DNA of 6,668 nt from Candidatus Aerophobota bacterium (GCA_030607715.1 JAUWJM010000093.1:1-6668), one strand, 5' to 3'. Shown: positions 1-5,427, counted from the stretch's first letter. Notes: generated by a model from the sequence alone, not told the origin. Program-made: numbers and translations.

Positions 1-205
1 GTCGGAAAATATTTTCAACACCATTATAAAAATCATGGAGGATGGAACCTGCTGCTCGAAGGTCTAAGTTAGAAACCTTCTTTGGGGATAAACGAGGCTT
101 TAGAGTCTTTAGTTCCAGAAGAAGAGCATCTAAAAACATTATTTCTTGATTAATTTCACTCTGTAAGCGTCTGATTGCTTGTTTTTCGCTTGCAGGAAGT
201 TTCAT
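1..205 (-). CDS. HEPN/HepT-like protein, partial (cut by left window edge)
   Basis: Seen: an open frame starts at ATG 205-203 and runs 68 codons off the left edge without a stop. The visible part is charged and probably helical, beginning MKLPASEKQAIRRLQSE and ending with LHDFYNGVENIFR (residues 56-68). A GGAG at 216-213 sits 7 nt before the ATG. The ATG overlaps the TGA of the upstream nucleotidyltransferase gene (ATGA, 205-202), so the two are translationally coupled. Known: an 'RAAG..LHDFYNG.E.IF' block is typical of HepT-like proteins of the HEPN superfamily, which are paired with MNT nucleotidyltransferases; characterised HepT proteins are RNases neutralised by the partner. Inference: this is the HEPN member (the probable toxin) of such a pair. 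The C-terminal half, where the family's catalytic R-X4-6-H motif is expected, lies outside the window, so activity cannot be judged. An R50-X6-H57 arrangement is visible but may be coincidental. The gene is too near the edge to tell whether it is intact. Confidence 0.75.
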   Translation of the reverse strand, partial: MKLPASEKQAIRRLQSEINQEIMFLDALLLELKTLKPRLSPKKVSNLDLRAAGSILHDFYNGVENIFR

Positions 206-576
206 AGGCGTTCTCCAGTGGTAATAATTTTTTTCCGCAAAGATTCGGGGCAATTTTTTAAAGGTATAAGGTTAAGGGGGAATTTGGTTCGCAAGAGAAG
301 CTCTCCCACAGCTTCAAAAAAGATACTCCCCTGTAATCCCTCTACAGCAAGGTCAATATCTGAGTTTTCATTAAATCGTTCCTTCTCCAATAAAGAGCCA
401 AATAAATAAACATTTGTGGCTGAATATTTAGTATAGAGAATGTTAGCTAAAGCATGAGCATCCTGATAAGCTCTCTCTCTTAAATGTGCACGCTCTTTTT
501 GCTTTTCAACAATACGTTTCTTCCATGCTTTGATATAAGAGTCATATCGAGATTCTTTTGTATATGAAGCAATCAC
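202..576 (-). CDS. MNT-type minimal nucleotidyltransferase (antitoxin-like partner of HEPN)
   Basis: Seen: a 124-residue protein. From the chosen start, residues 57-80 carry VYLFGSLLEKERFNENSDID followed by LAVEG, the Gly-Ser...Asp-X-Asp signature of polymerase-beta-type nucleotidyltransferases (G60, S61, D73, D75). The N-terminal ~45 residues are highly charged and probably helical, as in the longer MNT antitoxins. Start choice: GTG 576-574 is preceded by AGGAG (587-583) at 6 nt. The in-frame ATG at 603-601, nine codons further up, has no ribosome binding site. Known: MntA-type proteins add AMP to HepT toxins and so neutralise them; many such pairs sit in accessory regions. Odd: the C-terminal block FPLNLIPLKNCPESLRKKI (99-117) has Asn102 where relatives usually have Asp (the 'VDLV' position, third active-site carboxylate), and there are 11 rather than the usual 10 residues between GS and DXD. 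It may therefore be a weak or inactive enzyme that still binds its partner. Confidence 0.85.
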   Translation of the reverse strand: MIASYTKESRYDSYIKAWKKRIVEKQKERAHLRERAYQDAHALANILYTKYSATNVYLFGSLLEKERFNENSDIDLAVEGLQGSIFFEAVGELLLRTKFPLNLIPLKNCPESLRKKIITTGERL

Positions 577-603
577 TTTTATCTCCTGTGAGCTTTTTCT
601 CAT

Positions 604-797
604 TATCTGTAGATGATCATAAACTATTCTATATTATTCTTAACCTCCGTCAAGGACATCTCAGGACTTTTCCCTCACAACCAGTGTATATCCGCTTTGA
701 ATAATTGTTCTACTCGGCCAAATTGAGGGAGCAATGATTAGCAAGAGTTTCCCTGAAACTGGGGAAAAATAGCTCTCCCTGTTTAGCCTTCCCTTTT
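604..797. other. Gene-free intergenic stretch of different base composition
   Basis: About 190 bp between the divergent MNT/HEPN pair and the first Pho promoter. Bases 650-790 are roughly 44 % GC by eye, against about 25-30 % on both sides. No coding region with a ribosome binding site was found. A short inverted repeat, TTTCCC/GGGAAA with an 8-nt loop, occurs near 750-769. GGGAG (about 736) and CTCCC (about 774) could also pair. Its look suggests a decayed end of a mobile element, but without a search this is only an impression. Confidence 0.3.
626..653 (-). promoter_or_regulatory. Sigma-70-like promoter for the MNT/HEPN pair
   Basis: On the minus strand TTGACG (653-648) and TAGAAT (631-626) are separated by 16 bp. 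Transcription would begin near 619, giving a leader of about 40 nt to the GTG start at 576. No Pho-type repeats are seen here, so the pair is not expected to follow phosphate. The -35 element lies at the end of the less AT-rich stretch described at 632-797. Confidence 0.55.
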
Positions 798-851
798 TTA
801 ATCATAAATTAACCCACTCTTTATATTTCCTTAACATCCCTTATTTATAAT
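798..851 (+). promoter_or_regulatory. Pho-box promoter 1 (before the 52-aa membrane protein)
   Basis: Four hexamers start at 798 (TTAATC), 809 (TTAACC), 820 (TTTATA) and 831 (TTAACA), each exactly 11 bp from the next. A perfect -10 box TATAAT follows at 846-851, starting 15 bp after the start of the last repeat. There is no -35 hexamer; the repeats take its place, as known for PhoB/PhoP-activated promoters. The start point should be about 857-860, that is, at or almost at the ATG at 860, predicting a leaderless mRNA. The first repeat is the weakest match. Confidence 0.75.
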
Positions 852-859
852 CATAACAA

Positions 860-1018
860 ATGAAGATAATATTTCTTATCTTACTGTTTATTTTTCTTCT
901 TATCATAGATAGATTGCTTTATAGAAAATATAAATCTTGTTTAAAGCCCAATGCAGAGATTCTTGTTCAATTAATCAATAAATATTTAAGCAAAAATGAC
1001 TGCTTAACGAGAAATTAA
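860..1018 (+). CDS. Small membrane protein of 52 residues, unrecognised
   Basis: Seen: ATG 860 to TAA 1016-1018. The first 16 residues (MKIIFLILLFIFLLII) form one strongly hydrophobic segment, followed by a basic stretch (DRLLYRKYK) that would hold the rest inside the cell by the positive-inside rule. A short polar, probably helical tail of about 27 residues follows, with cysteines at 27 and 48. I do not recognise the family. There is no Shine-Dalgarno sequence, but a Pho-type promoter ends 8 nt before the ATG, so translation would be leaderless, as predicted for pstC. The stop codon lies inside the Pho-box array of the next gene. Support for coding is the fit of the ATG to the predicted transcript start, the membrane-anchor architecture, and 52 open codons in very AT-rich DNA. 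Against it: short length and no known homologue. Alternatively the transcript could be non-coding. If real, it may be an anchor or regulator made during phosphate starvation, but no function can be assigned. Confidence 0.5.
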   Translation: MKIIFLILLFIFLLIIDRLLYRKYKSCLKPNAEILVQLINKYLSKNDCLTRN

Positions 1019-1057
1019 CATTTTCCTTATACAAAGCTAATAATTAAAGTTTACAAT
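1004..1057 (+). promoter_or_regulatory. Pho-box promoter 2 (before the metallophosphoesterase)
   Basis: Hexamers start at 1004 (TTAACG), 1015 (TTAACA), 1026 (CTTATA) and 1037 (CTAATA), 11 bp apart, with the -10 box TACAAT at 1052-1057, again 15 bp after the start of the last repeat. The array begins inside the coding end of the 52-aa gene. Bases 1003-1044 match bases 1855-1896 of the pstS promoter at 35 of 42 positions. Transcription would begin near 1064, leaving a leader of about 37 nt with a normal ribosome binding site before the ATG at 1101. Confidence 0.75.
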
Positions 1058-1068
1058 AGTACAATAGT
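1053..1068 (+). repeat. Tandem 8-bp repeat duplicating the -10 region
   Basis: ACAATAGT occurs twice back to back (1053-1060, 1061-1068), followed by TTAACAAT. The copy creates a second TACAAT at 1060-1065, 8 bp downstream of the first. This may give a second start point or be a slippage product. The later TTAACA at 1068 is not in 11-bp phase with the Pho repeats. Confidence 0.6.
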
Positions 1069-1100
1069 TAACAATACAAAAATTTTAAAAGGAGATTTCT

Positions 1101-1826
1101 ATGATAATTGCACATCTATCGGATCTTCACTTCGGGATGCCAGAATATGTGAAAGAATTAGGTGATAATGTCTTGAAAAAGATAAAGGAAATAAAACCTG
1201 AGCTCATTGTAATTACAGGAGATATAACTAATTCTGGCTATCTTGAGGATTATGAAGAGGCAAAAGAGTTTATAGATTCATTAGAAAGTGAGAGAAAACT
1301 TATTGTTCCCGGGAATCATGATGCCAGAAATGCCGGCTATCTTTTATTTGAGGAGCTTTTTAAGACAAGATATCCGGTGATGCAAATTGGAAATCTTAAA
1401 ATAGTGGGAGTAGATTCAAGTCAGCCAGATTTAGATGATGGGCATATAGGAAGATCGATTTACGATTTCGTGAGAAAAGAATTGGAAGGATTTCCTCTGA
1501 AAGTAGTAATTCTCCATCATCATTTAGTTCCTGTTCCTGAAACAGGAAGGGAGAGAAATATACCAATGGATGCTGGAGATTTTCTAAAACTTATCAGTGA
1601 GTTAAAGGTTAATCTTGTTCTCTGTGGTCATAAGCATGTTCCCTGGCTCTGGAAGCTAAATGGAATCTTGATGGTAAATGCGGGAACGGCAACGACGAGG
1701 AGGACTAAAGCAAGGGTAGAAGCATCGTTTAATGTAATAAAAATTGAGGAGGGAAGGAAAATTCTCATTAAACAAATTTCTTCTAAGACTTTTAAAGAAA
1801 AAATAATTTACAATGGTATGCTCTAA
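1101..1826 (+). CDS. Calcineurin-like metallophosphoesterase (Icc/CpdA-type), Pho-regulated
   Basis: Seen: 241 residues with all motifs of the calcineurin-like phosphoesterase fold in order: SDLHFG (D8, H10), ITGDITNSG (D41), PGNHDA (N72, H73), LHHHL (histidines 139-141) and CGHKH (H177, H179). These supply the ligands of a two-metal centre. There is no signal peptide or membrane segment, so it should be cytoplasmic. The length is close to that of cyclic-nucleotide phosphodiesterases of the CpdA/Icc group. Start: ATG 1101 with AAGGAG (1089-1094) 6 nt upstream. Context: it has its own Pho-box promoter and sits before pstS in the same direction; no terminator is visible after it, so some read-through into pstS is possible. 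Known: members of this superfamily hydrolyse cyclic nucleotides, phosphodiesters or phosphomonoesters, and the substrate cannot be read from motifs. Inference: it is probably a starvation-induced enzyme releasing phosphate from an intracellular ester or damping a nucleotide signal. Function beyond metallophosphoesterase is uncertain. Confidence 0.9.
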   Translation: MIIAHLSDLHFGMPEYVKELGDNVLKKIKEIKPELIVITGDITNSGYLEDYEEAKEFIDSLESERKLIVPGNHDARNAGYLLFEELFKTRYPVMQIGNLKIVGVDSSQPDLDDGHIGRSIYDFVRKELEGFPLKVVILHHHLVPVPETGRERNIPMDAGDFLKLISELKVNLVLCGHKHVPWLWKLNGILMVNAGTATTRRTKARVEASFNVIKIEEGRKILIKQISSKTFKEKIIYNGML

Positions 1827-1855
1827 TAGATACTTTGCCCCCAAAAGTTATGCGC

Positions 1856-1909
1856 TTAACAAAAGATTAATATTTTCCTTATACAGAGTTAACAATGATA
1901 CTGTAAGAT
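1856..1909 (+). promoter_or_regulatory. Pho-box promoter 3 (before pstS)
   Basis: Hexamers start at 1856 (TTAACA), 1867 (TTAATA), 1878 (CTTATA) and 1889 (TTAACA), all 11 bp apart. The -10 box TAAGAT is at 1904-1909, 15 bp after the start of the last repeat. The predicted start is near 1916, giving a leader of about 55 nt that ends in a strong ribosome binding site (AAGGAGG, 1960-1966, 5 nt before the ATG). The segment is a near copy of promoter 2. Confidence 0.8.
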
Positions 1910-1971
1910 GGTTGTAAAACAATAGGAATGAGAGAAAATAAAAATTCTCTCTATCCAAAAAGGAGGAAAGA

Positions 1972-2829
1972 ATGAAGGTAAGAAGATTGCGGGGACTTAT
2001 AGTCCTCACAGCGGCACTGGTAATGGCTGCGCAGTTTTGTATCTGCGGATTAGCAGGGGCAAGAAGTACAGATAGAATCTCTATACAGGGCTCAACCACT
2101 GTTCTTCCCATAGCTCAACTGGCAGCTGAGGAGTATATGGACCTTGCCGATGTGGGTCTTTTGCCAGAGGCGGATATTACTGTTAGAGGCGGAGGTTCAG
2201 GAGTAGGTATTGCGGCTCTCCTTGATGGAACTATAAATATTGCTATTGCTTCAAGACCAATGAAGCCCAAAGAAATTGAAAAAGCAAAGGAAAAAGGAAT
2301 TGACCCAGTGGCTACAGTAATAGCTAAGGATGGGATTGCTGTAATTGTTAACCCATCTAATTCGGTAGGGAAGCTAAGTATAGAGGACCTCAAAGCGATT
2401 TACACAGGTCAGATAAGTAAATGGAAGAAGGTAGGTGGAGAGGCAAAATCTATAGTAGTTATCTCTCGGGATACCGCATCAGGAACATTTGAGACCTTTA
2501 AAAAGCTCGCTCTTAAGGGAGAGAAGGTAAGAAATGATGCTCTTATGCTTGCTTCAAACAATGCAGTTGCCACCACGGTAGCTAATACCCCAGGAGCAAT
2601 AGGATATATTGGTCTGGGTTATTTATCCCCGAAAGTAAAAGCATTGGAGATCAACGGAGTAGAACCCTCGCAGAAAACGGTAGTTAGCGGAGAATATAAA
2701 CTTTCCCGTCCCCTCTTTATGTACACCAATGGAGAGCCAAAGGGGTTGGCGAAGAAGTTTATAGATTTTGTGCTTTCCCTTGCTGGCCAGAGAATCGTCA
2801 ATGATATAGGTTTTGTTCCTCTAAGGTAA
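1972..2829 (+). CDS. pstS: Phosphate ABC transporter substrate-binding protein PstS
   Basis: Role: periplasmic capture of inorganic phosphate and delivery to PstCA. Seen: 285 residues. A Sec-type signal peptide has basic residues at 2-7, a hydrophobic core at about 8-21 and a likely cleavage after AGA (about residue 30). Cysteines at 23 and 25 are not in a proper lipobox, so a soluble periplasmic protein is more likely than a lipoprotein. Family hallmarks follow in order: IQGSTTVLPIAQ (38-49), RGGGSGVGI (72-80), IASRPMK (92-98), KDGIAVIVNPSN (119-130), LKAIYTGQISKWKKVGG (140-156) and SRDTASGTFE (165-174). The Ser/Thr/Asp/Arg residues in these blocks are the ones that bind phosphate in the family. 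Start: ATG 1972 with AAGGAGG at 5 nt. Context: it has its own Pho promoter and a strong hairpin right after the stop, which would let the binding protein be made in excess over the membrane subunits, as usual for pst operons. Confidence 0.96.
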   Translation: MKVRRLRGLIVLTAALVMAAQFCICGLAGARSTDRISIQGSTTVLPIAQLAAEEYMDLADVGLLPEADITVRGGGSGVGIAALLDGTINIAIASRPMKPKEIEKAKEKGIDPVATVIAKDGIAVIVNPSNSVGKLSIEDLKAIYTGQISKWKKVGGEAKSIVVISRDTASGTFETFKKLALKGEKVRNDALMLASNNAVATTVANTPGAIGYIGLGYLSPKVKALEINGVEPSQKTVVSGEYKLSRPLFMYTNGEPKGLAKKFIDFVLSLAGQRIVNDIGFVPLR

Positions 2830-2838
2830 ACTAAATTG

Positions 2839-2863
2839 GTGAGAGAGGCTTTGCCTCTCTCAC
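2839..2863 (+). terminator. Hairpin after pstS, imperfect terminator
   Basis: A perfect 11-bp stem, GTGAGAGAGGC (2839-2849) and GCCTCTCTCAC (2853-2863), encloses a 3-nt loop. It is followed by a pyrimidine run of alternating C and T (2864-2878) rather than a clean T tract, so termination may be partial, or the hairpin may mainly protect the pstS mRNA end. The trailing CTCTCT stretch could also pair with the GAGAGAG arm in a slipped form. Confidence 0.7.
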
Positions 2864-2888
2864 CTTCTCTCTCTCTTTACTTCCAAAA

Positions 2889-2942
2889 TTAACACATTCT
2901 TAACAATTTCTTTATATTCCCTTAACAATTGAGGTTTATAAT
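2889..2942 (+). promoter_or_regulatory. Pho-box promoter 4 (before pstCAB-phoU)
   Basis: This is the cleanest of the four arrays: TTAACA at 2889, TTAACA at 2900, TTTATA at 2911 and TTAACA at 2922, exactly 11 bp apart, then a perfect TATAAT at 2937-2942, 15 bp after the start of the last repeat. The transcript should begin at about 2949, which is the A of the pstC start codon, so the mRNA is predicted to be leaderless. It gives the transporter operon its own phosphate-controlled start beyond any read-through from pstS. Confidence 0.85.
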
Positions 2943-2948
2943 ATAAAT

Positions 2949-3803
2949 ATGAAGAAGAATTTTATTGAGAGATTGCTTCCTTTCTTTGCTTCTCTATCTT
3001 GTCTATTTCTTCTTGGTATAACTCTTACCTTATTTATAGAAGGATTACCAGTTTTTAAAACCGTAGGATTTTTTGAATTTATTTTCGGTACATCCTGGTA
3101 TCCTACTTCTGAGCCTCCAGAGTTTGGGATATTACCTCTTATCTTAAGCTCTATATGGGTTACTGTCTTTGCTCTAATTATCGCTATTCCTCTGAGTCTT
3201 GGATCTGCTATATATATATCTGAACTAGCCTCACCGAGGATGAAGGAAATTTTAAAGCCGATAATAGAACTTTTGGCGGGGATACCCTCTGTAGTTTATG
3301 GTTTATTTGGAATGGTTTTTCTCGCTCCTTTAGTTCGGAAAGTATTTAATTTGCCTACCGGTTTAACCTGTTTCACCGCCTCGGTAATTTTAGGTATTAT
3401 GATAGTTCCTACTATTACCAGCCTTGCCGAGGATGCTATTTCAGCTATTTCCAGTGATATTAAGGAGGCTTCATTTGCTCTGGGAGCAACAAAGTGGGAG
3501 ACAATTACAAGGATAGTTGTTCCAGCTGCTTCCTCTGGTATTATTACAGCAATTATCCTGGGAATGGGAAGGGCAGCAGGAGAGACAATGACCGTTTTAA
3601 TGGTAGCCGGGGGAGCAACTATGATACCTAAATCTATTTTTCAGCCTGTTCGTCCAATGACGGCAACAATTGCCGCTGAAATGGGGGAAGCACCGATGGG
3701 TAGTGCCCATTATTATGCTCTTTTTGCTATTGCCTTAGTTTTATTTTTCCTAACTTTAATCCTTAATCTTTTAGCTGATCGGCTATCTTCAAGAAGAAAA
3801 TGA
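2949..3803 (+). CDS. pstC: Phosphate ABC transporter permease PstC
   Basis: Role: one of the two inner-membrane channel subunits of the Pst transporter. Seen: 284 residues, near the low end for PstC. Hydrophobic segments lie at about 12-33, 61-83, 112-130, 141-157, 194-208 and 255-276, consistent with six membrane helices. The permease EAA loop that docks on the ATPase is at 173-211 ([19 protein letters not shown], then GMGRAAGE). PstC hallmarks include the ELLAGIPSVVYGLFG stretch (107-121). Start: ATG 2949 has no Shine-Dalgarno sequence, but a TATAAT box ends only 6 nt upstream, so it is probably translated from a leaderless mRNA. No better in-frame start lies nearby, and the N-terminus fits the family. 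The stop overlaps the pstA start (ATGA, 3800-3803). Assigned as PstC rather than PstA by its place first in the operon and by the EMGEAPMGSAHYYALFAIA tail region. Confidence 0.95.
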   Translation: MKKNFIERLLPFFASLSCLFLLGITLTLFIEGLPVFKTVGFFEFIFGTSWYPTSEPPEFGILPLILSSIWVTVFALIIAIPLSLGSAIYISELASPRMKEILKPIIELLAGIPSVVYGLFGMVFLAPLVRKVFNLPTGLTCFTASVILGIMIVPTITSLAEDAISAISSDIKEASFALGATKWETITRIVVPAASSGIITAIILGMGRAAGETMTVLMVAGGATMIPKSIFQPVRPMTATIAAEMGEAPMGSAHYYALFAIALVLFFLTLILNLLADRLSSRRK

Positions 3804-4678
3804 TAAACCACAAAGAACATAAAGAAGAAATGAGAAGGCTTAAGCAATCACTTGGATTTACCTTTTTAAGATTATGTGTCTTGCTTGTCTTTATCTCATT
3901 ACTTTCCCTCATTGTCTTTATCTTTTTAAAGGGATTCAAGGTAATGAGTTTATCCTTTCTTTTAGAGTCTCCTATAAGGGGAATGACCAAGGGGGGGATA
4001 TTCCCGGCTATAGTAGGGACCTTTCTTTTGTCTACAGGAGCTATTGTATTTGCTCTACCCCTGGGTATTTTGGCAGCTATATATTTAAAGGAATATGCCC
4101 GAGCAAAAAGATGGGTAAGAGTAATAAGAATTGGTATAAATAATTTAGCTGGGGTGCCGTCCGTAGTCTTCGGGCTTTTTGGACTGACTATATTTGTCAA
4201 GTTTTTTGGGTTCGGCGTCTCTGTTCTTTCAGGCTCACTGACTCTGGGAATATTAATTCTACCTGTAATAATAAGAGCGTCTGAGGAAGCTATTAGCTCG
4301 GTGCCTCTTTCTTTTAAGGAAGCTTCTTTTGCCCTGGGGGCAACAAAGTGGCAAACAATGAAAAAAGTAGTTTTACCTACGGCTCTACCCGGTATTTTAA
4401 CTGGTGCTATCCTAAGTTTAGGTCGAGCTGCCGGTGAAACAGCTCCTATTCTCTTTACTGCCGCCACTTTTTATACCCGTCACCTCCCAGACTCTATATT
4501 TGATGAGGTTATGGCACTTCCCTATCATATATATGCCTTGATAACTGAAGGGACAAAACCGGAACTTCAAGTTCCCATTGCTTACGGAACTGCCCTGGTG
4601 CTTCTTCTTTTAGTTTTTCTCATAAACTTTGTAGCTATAGTTATAAGGTCCAGGGTAAGAAAGAAAAGAAAATGGTAA
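3800..4678 (+). CDS. pstA: Phosphate ABC transporter permease PstA
   Basis: Role: second membrane subunit, pairing with PstC. Seen: 292 residues. Membrane segments lie at about 20-44, 67-96, 117-138, 142-160, 192-207 and 258-283. The EAA loop is at 173-213 ([19 protein letters not shown], then [11 protein letters not shown]), and the PstA-typical [11 protein letters not shown] is at 65-75. The C-terminus is strongly basic ([10 protein letters not shown]), facing the cytoplasm. The ATG at 3800 overlaps the pstC stop and is chosen for coupling. A second ATG at 3830 has the same upstream purine run and would drop the odd leader [10 protein letters not shown], so either may be used. That leader looks like the translation of a dispersed CCACAAAGAACA-type repeat rather than native PstA. 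The gene overlaps pstB by 7 bp (4672-4678). Confidence 0.95.
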   Translation: MINHKEHKEEMRRLKQSLGFTFLRLCVLLVFISLLSLIVFIFLKGFKVMSLSFLLESPIRGMTKGGIFPAIVGTFLLSTGAIVFALPLGILAAIYLKEYARAKRWVRVIRIGINNLAGVPSVVFGLFGLTIFVKFFGFGVSVLSGSLTLGILILPVIIRASEEAISSVPLSFKEASFALGATKWQTMKKVVLPTALPGILTGAILSLGRAAGETAPILFTAATFYTRHLPDSIFDEVMALPYHIYALITEGTKPELQVPIAYGTALVLLLLVFLINFVAIVIRSRVRKKRKW

Positions 4679-5427
4679 ACAAGATAATTATAAGAAATTT
4701 AAATCTCTGGTTCGCAGAAAACTATACACTAAAGGATATAAATATCTCTATTCCGGAGAAACTGATAACCGCTATTATGGGACCATCTGGATGTGGAAAG
4801 TCAACTTTTCTTCGTTGTCTTAATCGCATGAACGATTTAATTGAAGGAACTAAAATTTCAGGAAGTGTTCTTATAGATGAGAAAGATATTTATAGTGATA
4901 GTTTAGATATTTTTAATTTACGCAAAAGAGTAGGTATGGTATTTCAAAAGCCAAATCCCTTCCCCAAATCAATATTTGAAAATGTAGCCTATGGGCTTAA
5001 GATTCATGGAGTAAAAGATAAGGGAATACTCTCTGAAAAAGTTGAGAAAGCTTTACGAGATGCTAATCTCTGGGATGAGGTGAAAGATAGGTTTTCTTCA
5101 TCGGCATTTGATTTATCCGGGGGTCAGCAGCAAAGACTCTGTATAGCCAGAGCCTTAGCAGTAGAGCCCGAGATTATCTTATTTGATGAACCCGCTTCTG
5201 CTCTGGATCCCATTTCTACAGCAAAACTTGAAGAACTCCTTGGGAAGCTTAAGGAAAATTATACTATTGTCATAGTTACTCATAACTTACAACAAGCAGC
5301 AAGAATATCTGACTACACAGCATTTTTAATGTTAGGAGAACTCGTAGAATTTGAAAGAACAGAAAAAATATTCACCGCTCCTCAGGATAAACGAACAGAG
5401 AACTATTTAACCGGTAAATTTGGATAA
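4672..5427 (+). CDS. pstB: Phosphate ABC transporter ATP-binding protein PstB
   Basis: Role: cytoplasmic ATPase powering phosphate import through PstCA. Seen: 251 residues, the usual PstB length, with every ABC motif intact: Walker [10 protein letters not shown] (37-45), PstB-typical [10 protein letters not shown] (47-56), Q-loop Gln92 in [19 protein letters not shown], signature LSGGQQQR (148-155), Walker B IILFDEP (168-174), D-loop SALD (176-179) and H-loop His204 in VTHN. The C-terminal YLTGKFG ending is also typical. A small deviation is Ala after DEP, where PstB proteins mostly have Thr or Cys. Start: ATG 4672 lies inside the end of pstA, preceded only by an A/G-rich run, so translation is probably coupled to pstA. 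Its stop lies within the phoU ribosome binding site (TAAGGAGG), coupling phoU in turn. Confidence 0.97.
   Translation: MVNKIIIRNLNLWFAENYTLKDINISIPEKLITAIMGPSGCGKSTFLRCLNRMNDLIEGTKISGSVLIDEKDIYSDSLDIFNLRKRVGMVFQKPNPFPKSIFENVAYGLKIHGVKDKGILSEKVEKALRDANLWDEVKDRFSSSAFDLSGGQQQRLCIARALAVEPEIILFDEPASALDPISTAKLEELLGKLKENYTIVIVTHNLQQAARISDYTAFLMLGELVEFERTEKIFTAPQDKRTENYLTGKFG

Noticed and set aside
179..409. 76-codon plus-strand open frame opposite the MNT gene
   Set aside because: It overlaps the signature-bearing nucleotidyltransferase in antisense, has no ribosome binding site and no recognisable motif.
750..785. Inverted repeats as a terminator or small RNA
   Set aside because: Short stems with no T tract on either strand, and no gene ends here on the plus strand.
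2033..2050. Possible lipobox in the PstS signal peptide (FCIC)
   Set aside because: The residues before each Cys do not fit the L-[AS]-[GA]-C pattern, and a normal signal peptidase site (AGA) follows; treated as a soluble periplasmic protein.
3763..4467. 234-codon open frame on the minus strand
   Set aside because: It lies antisense across the end of pstC and most of pstA, both unmistakable permeases. Its translation is low-complexity Lys/Pro/Ile with no domain; it is a shadow of the plus-strand codons.
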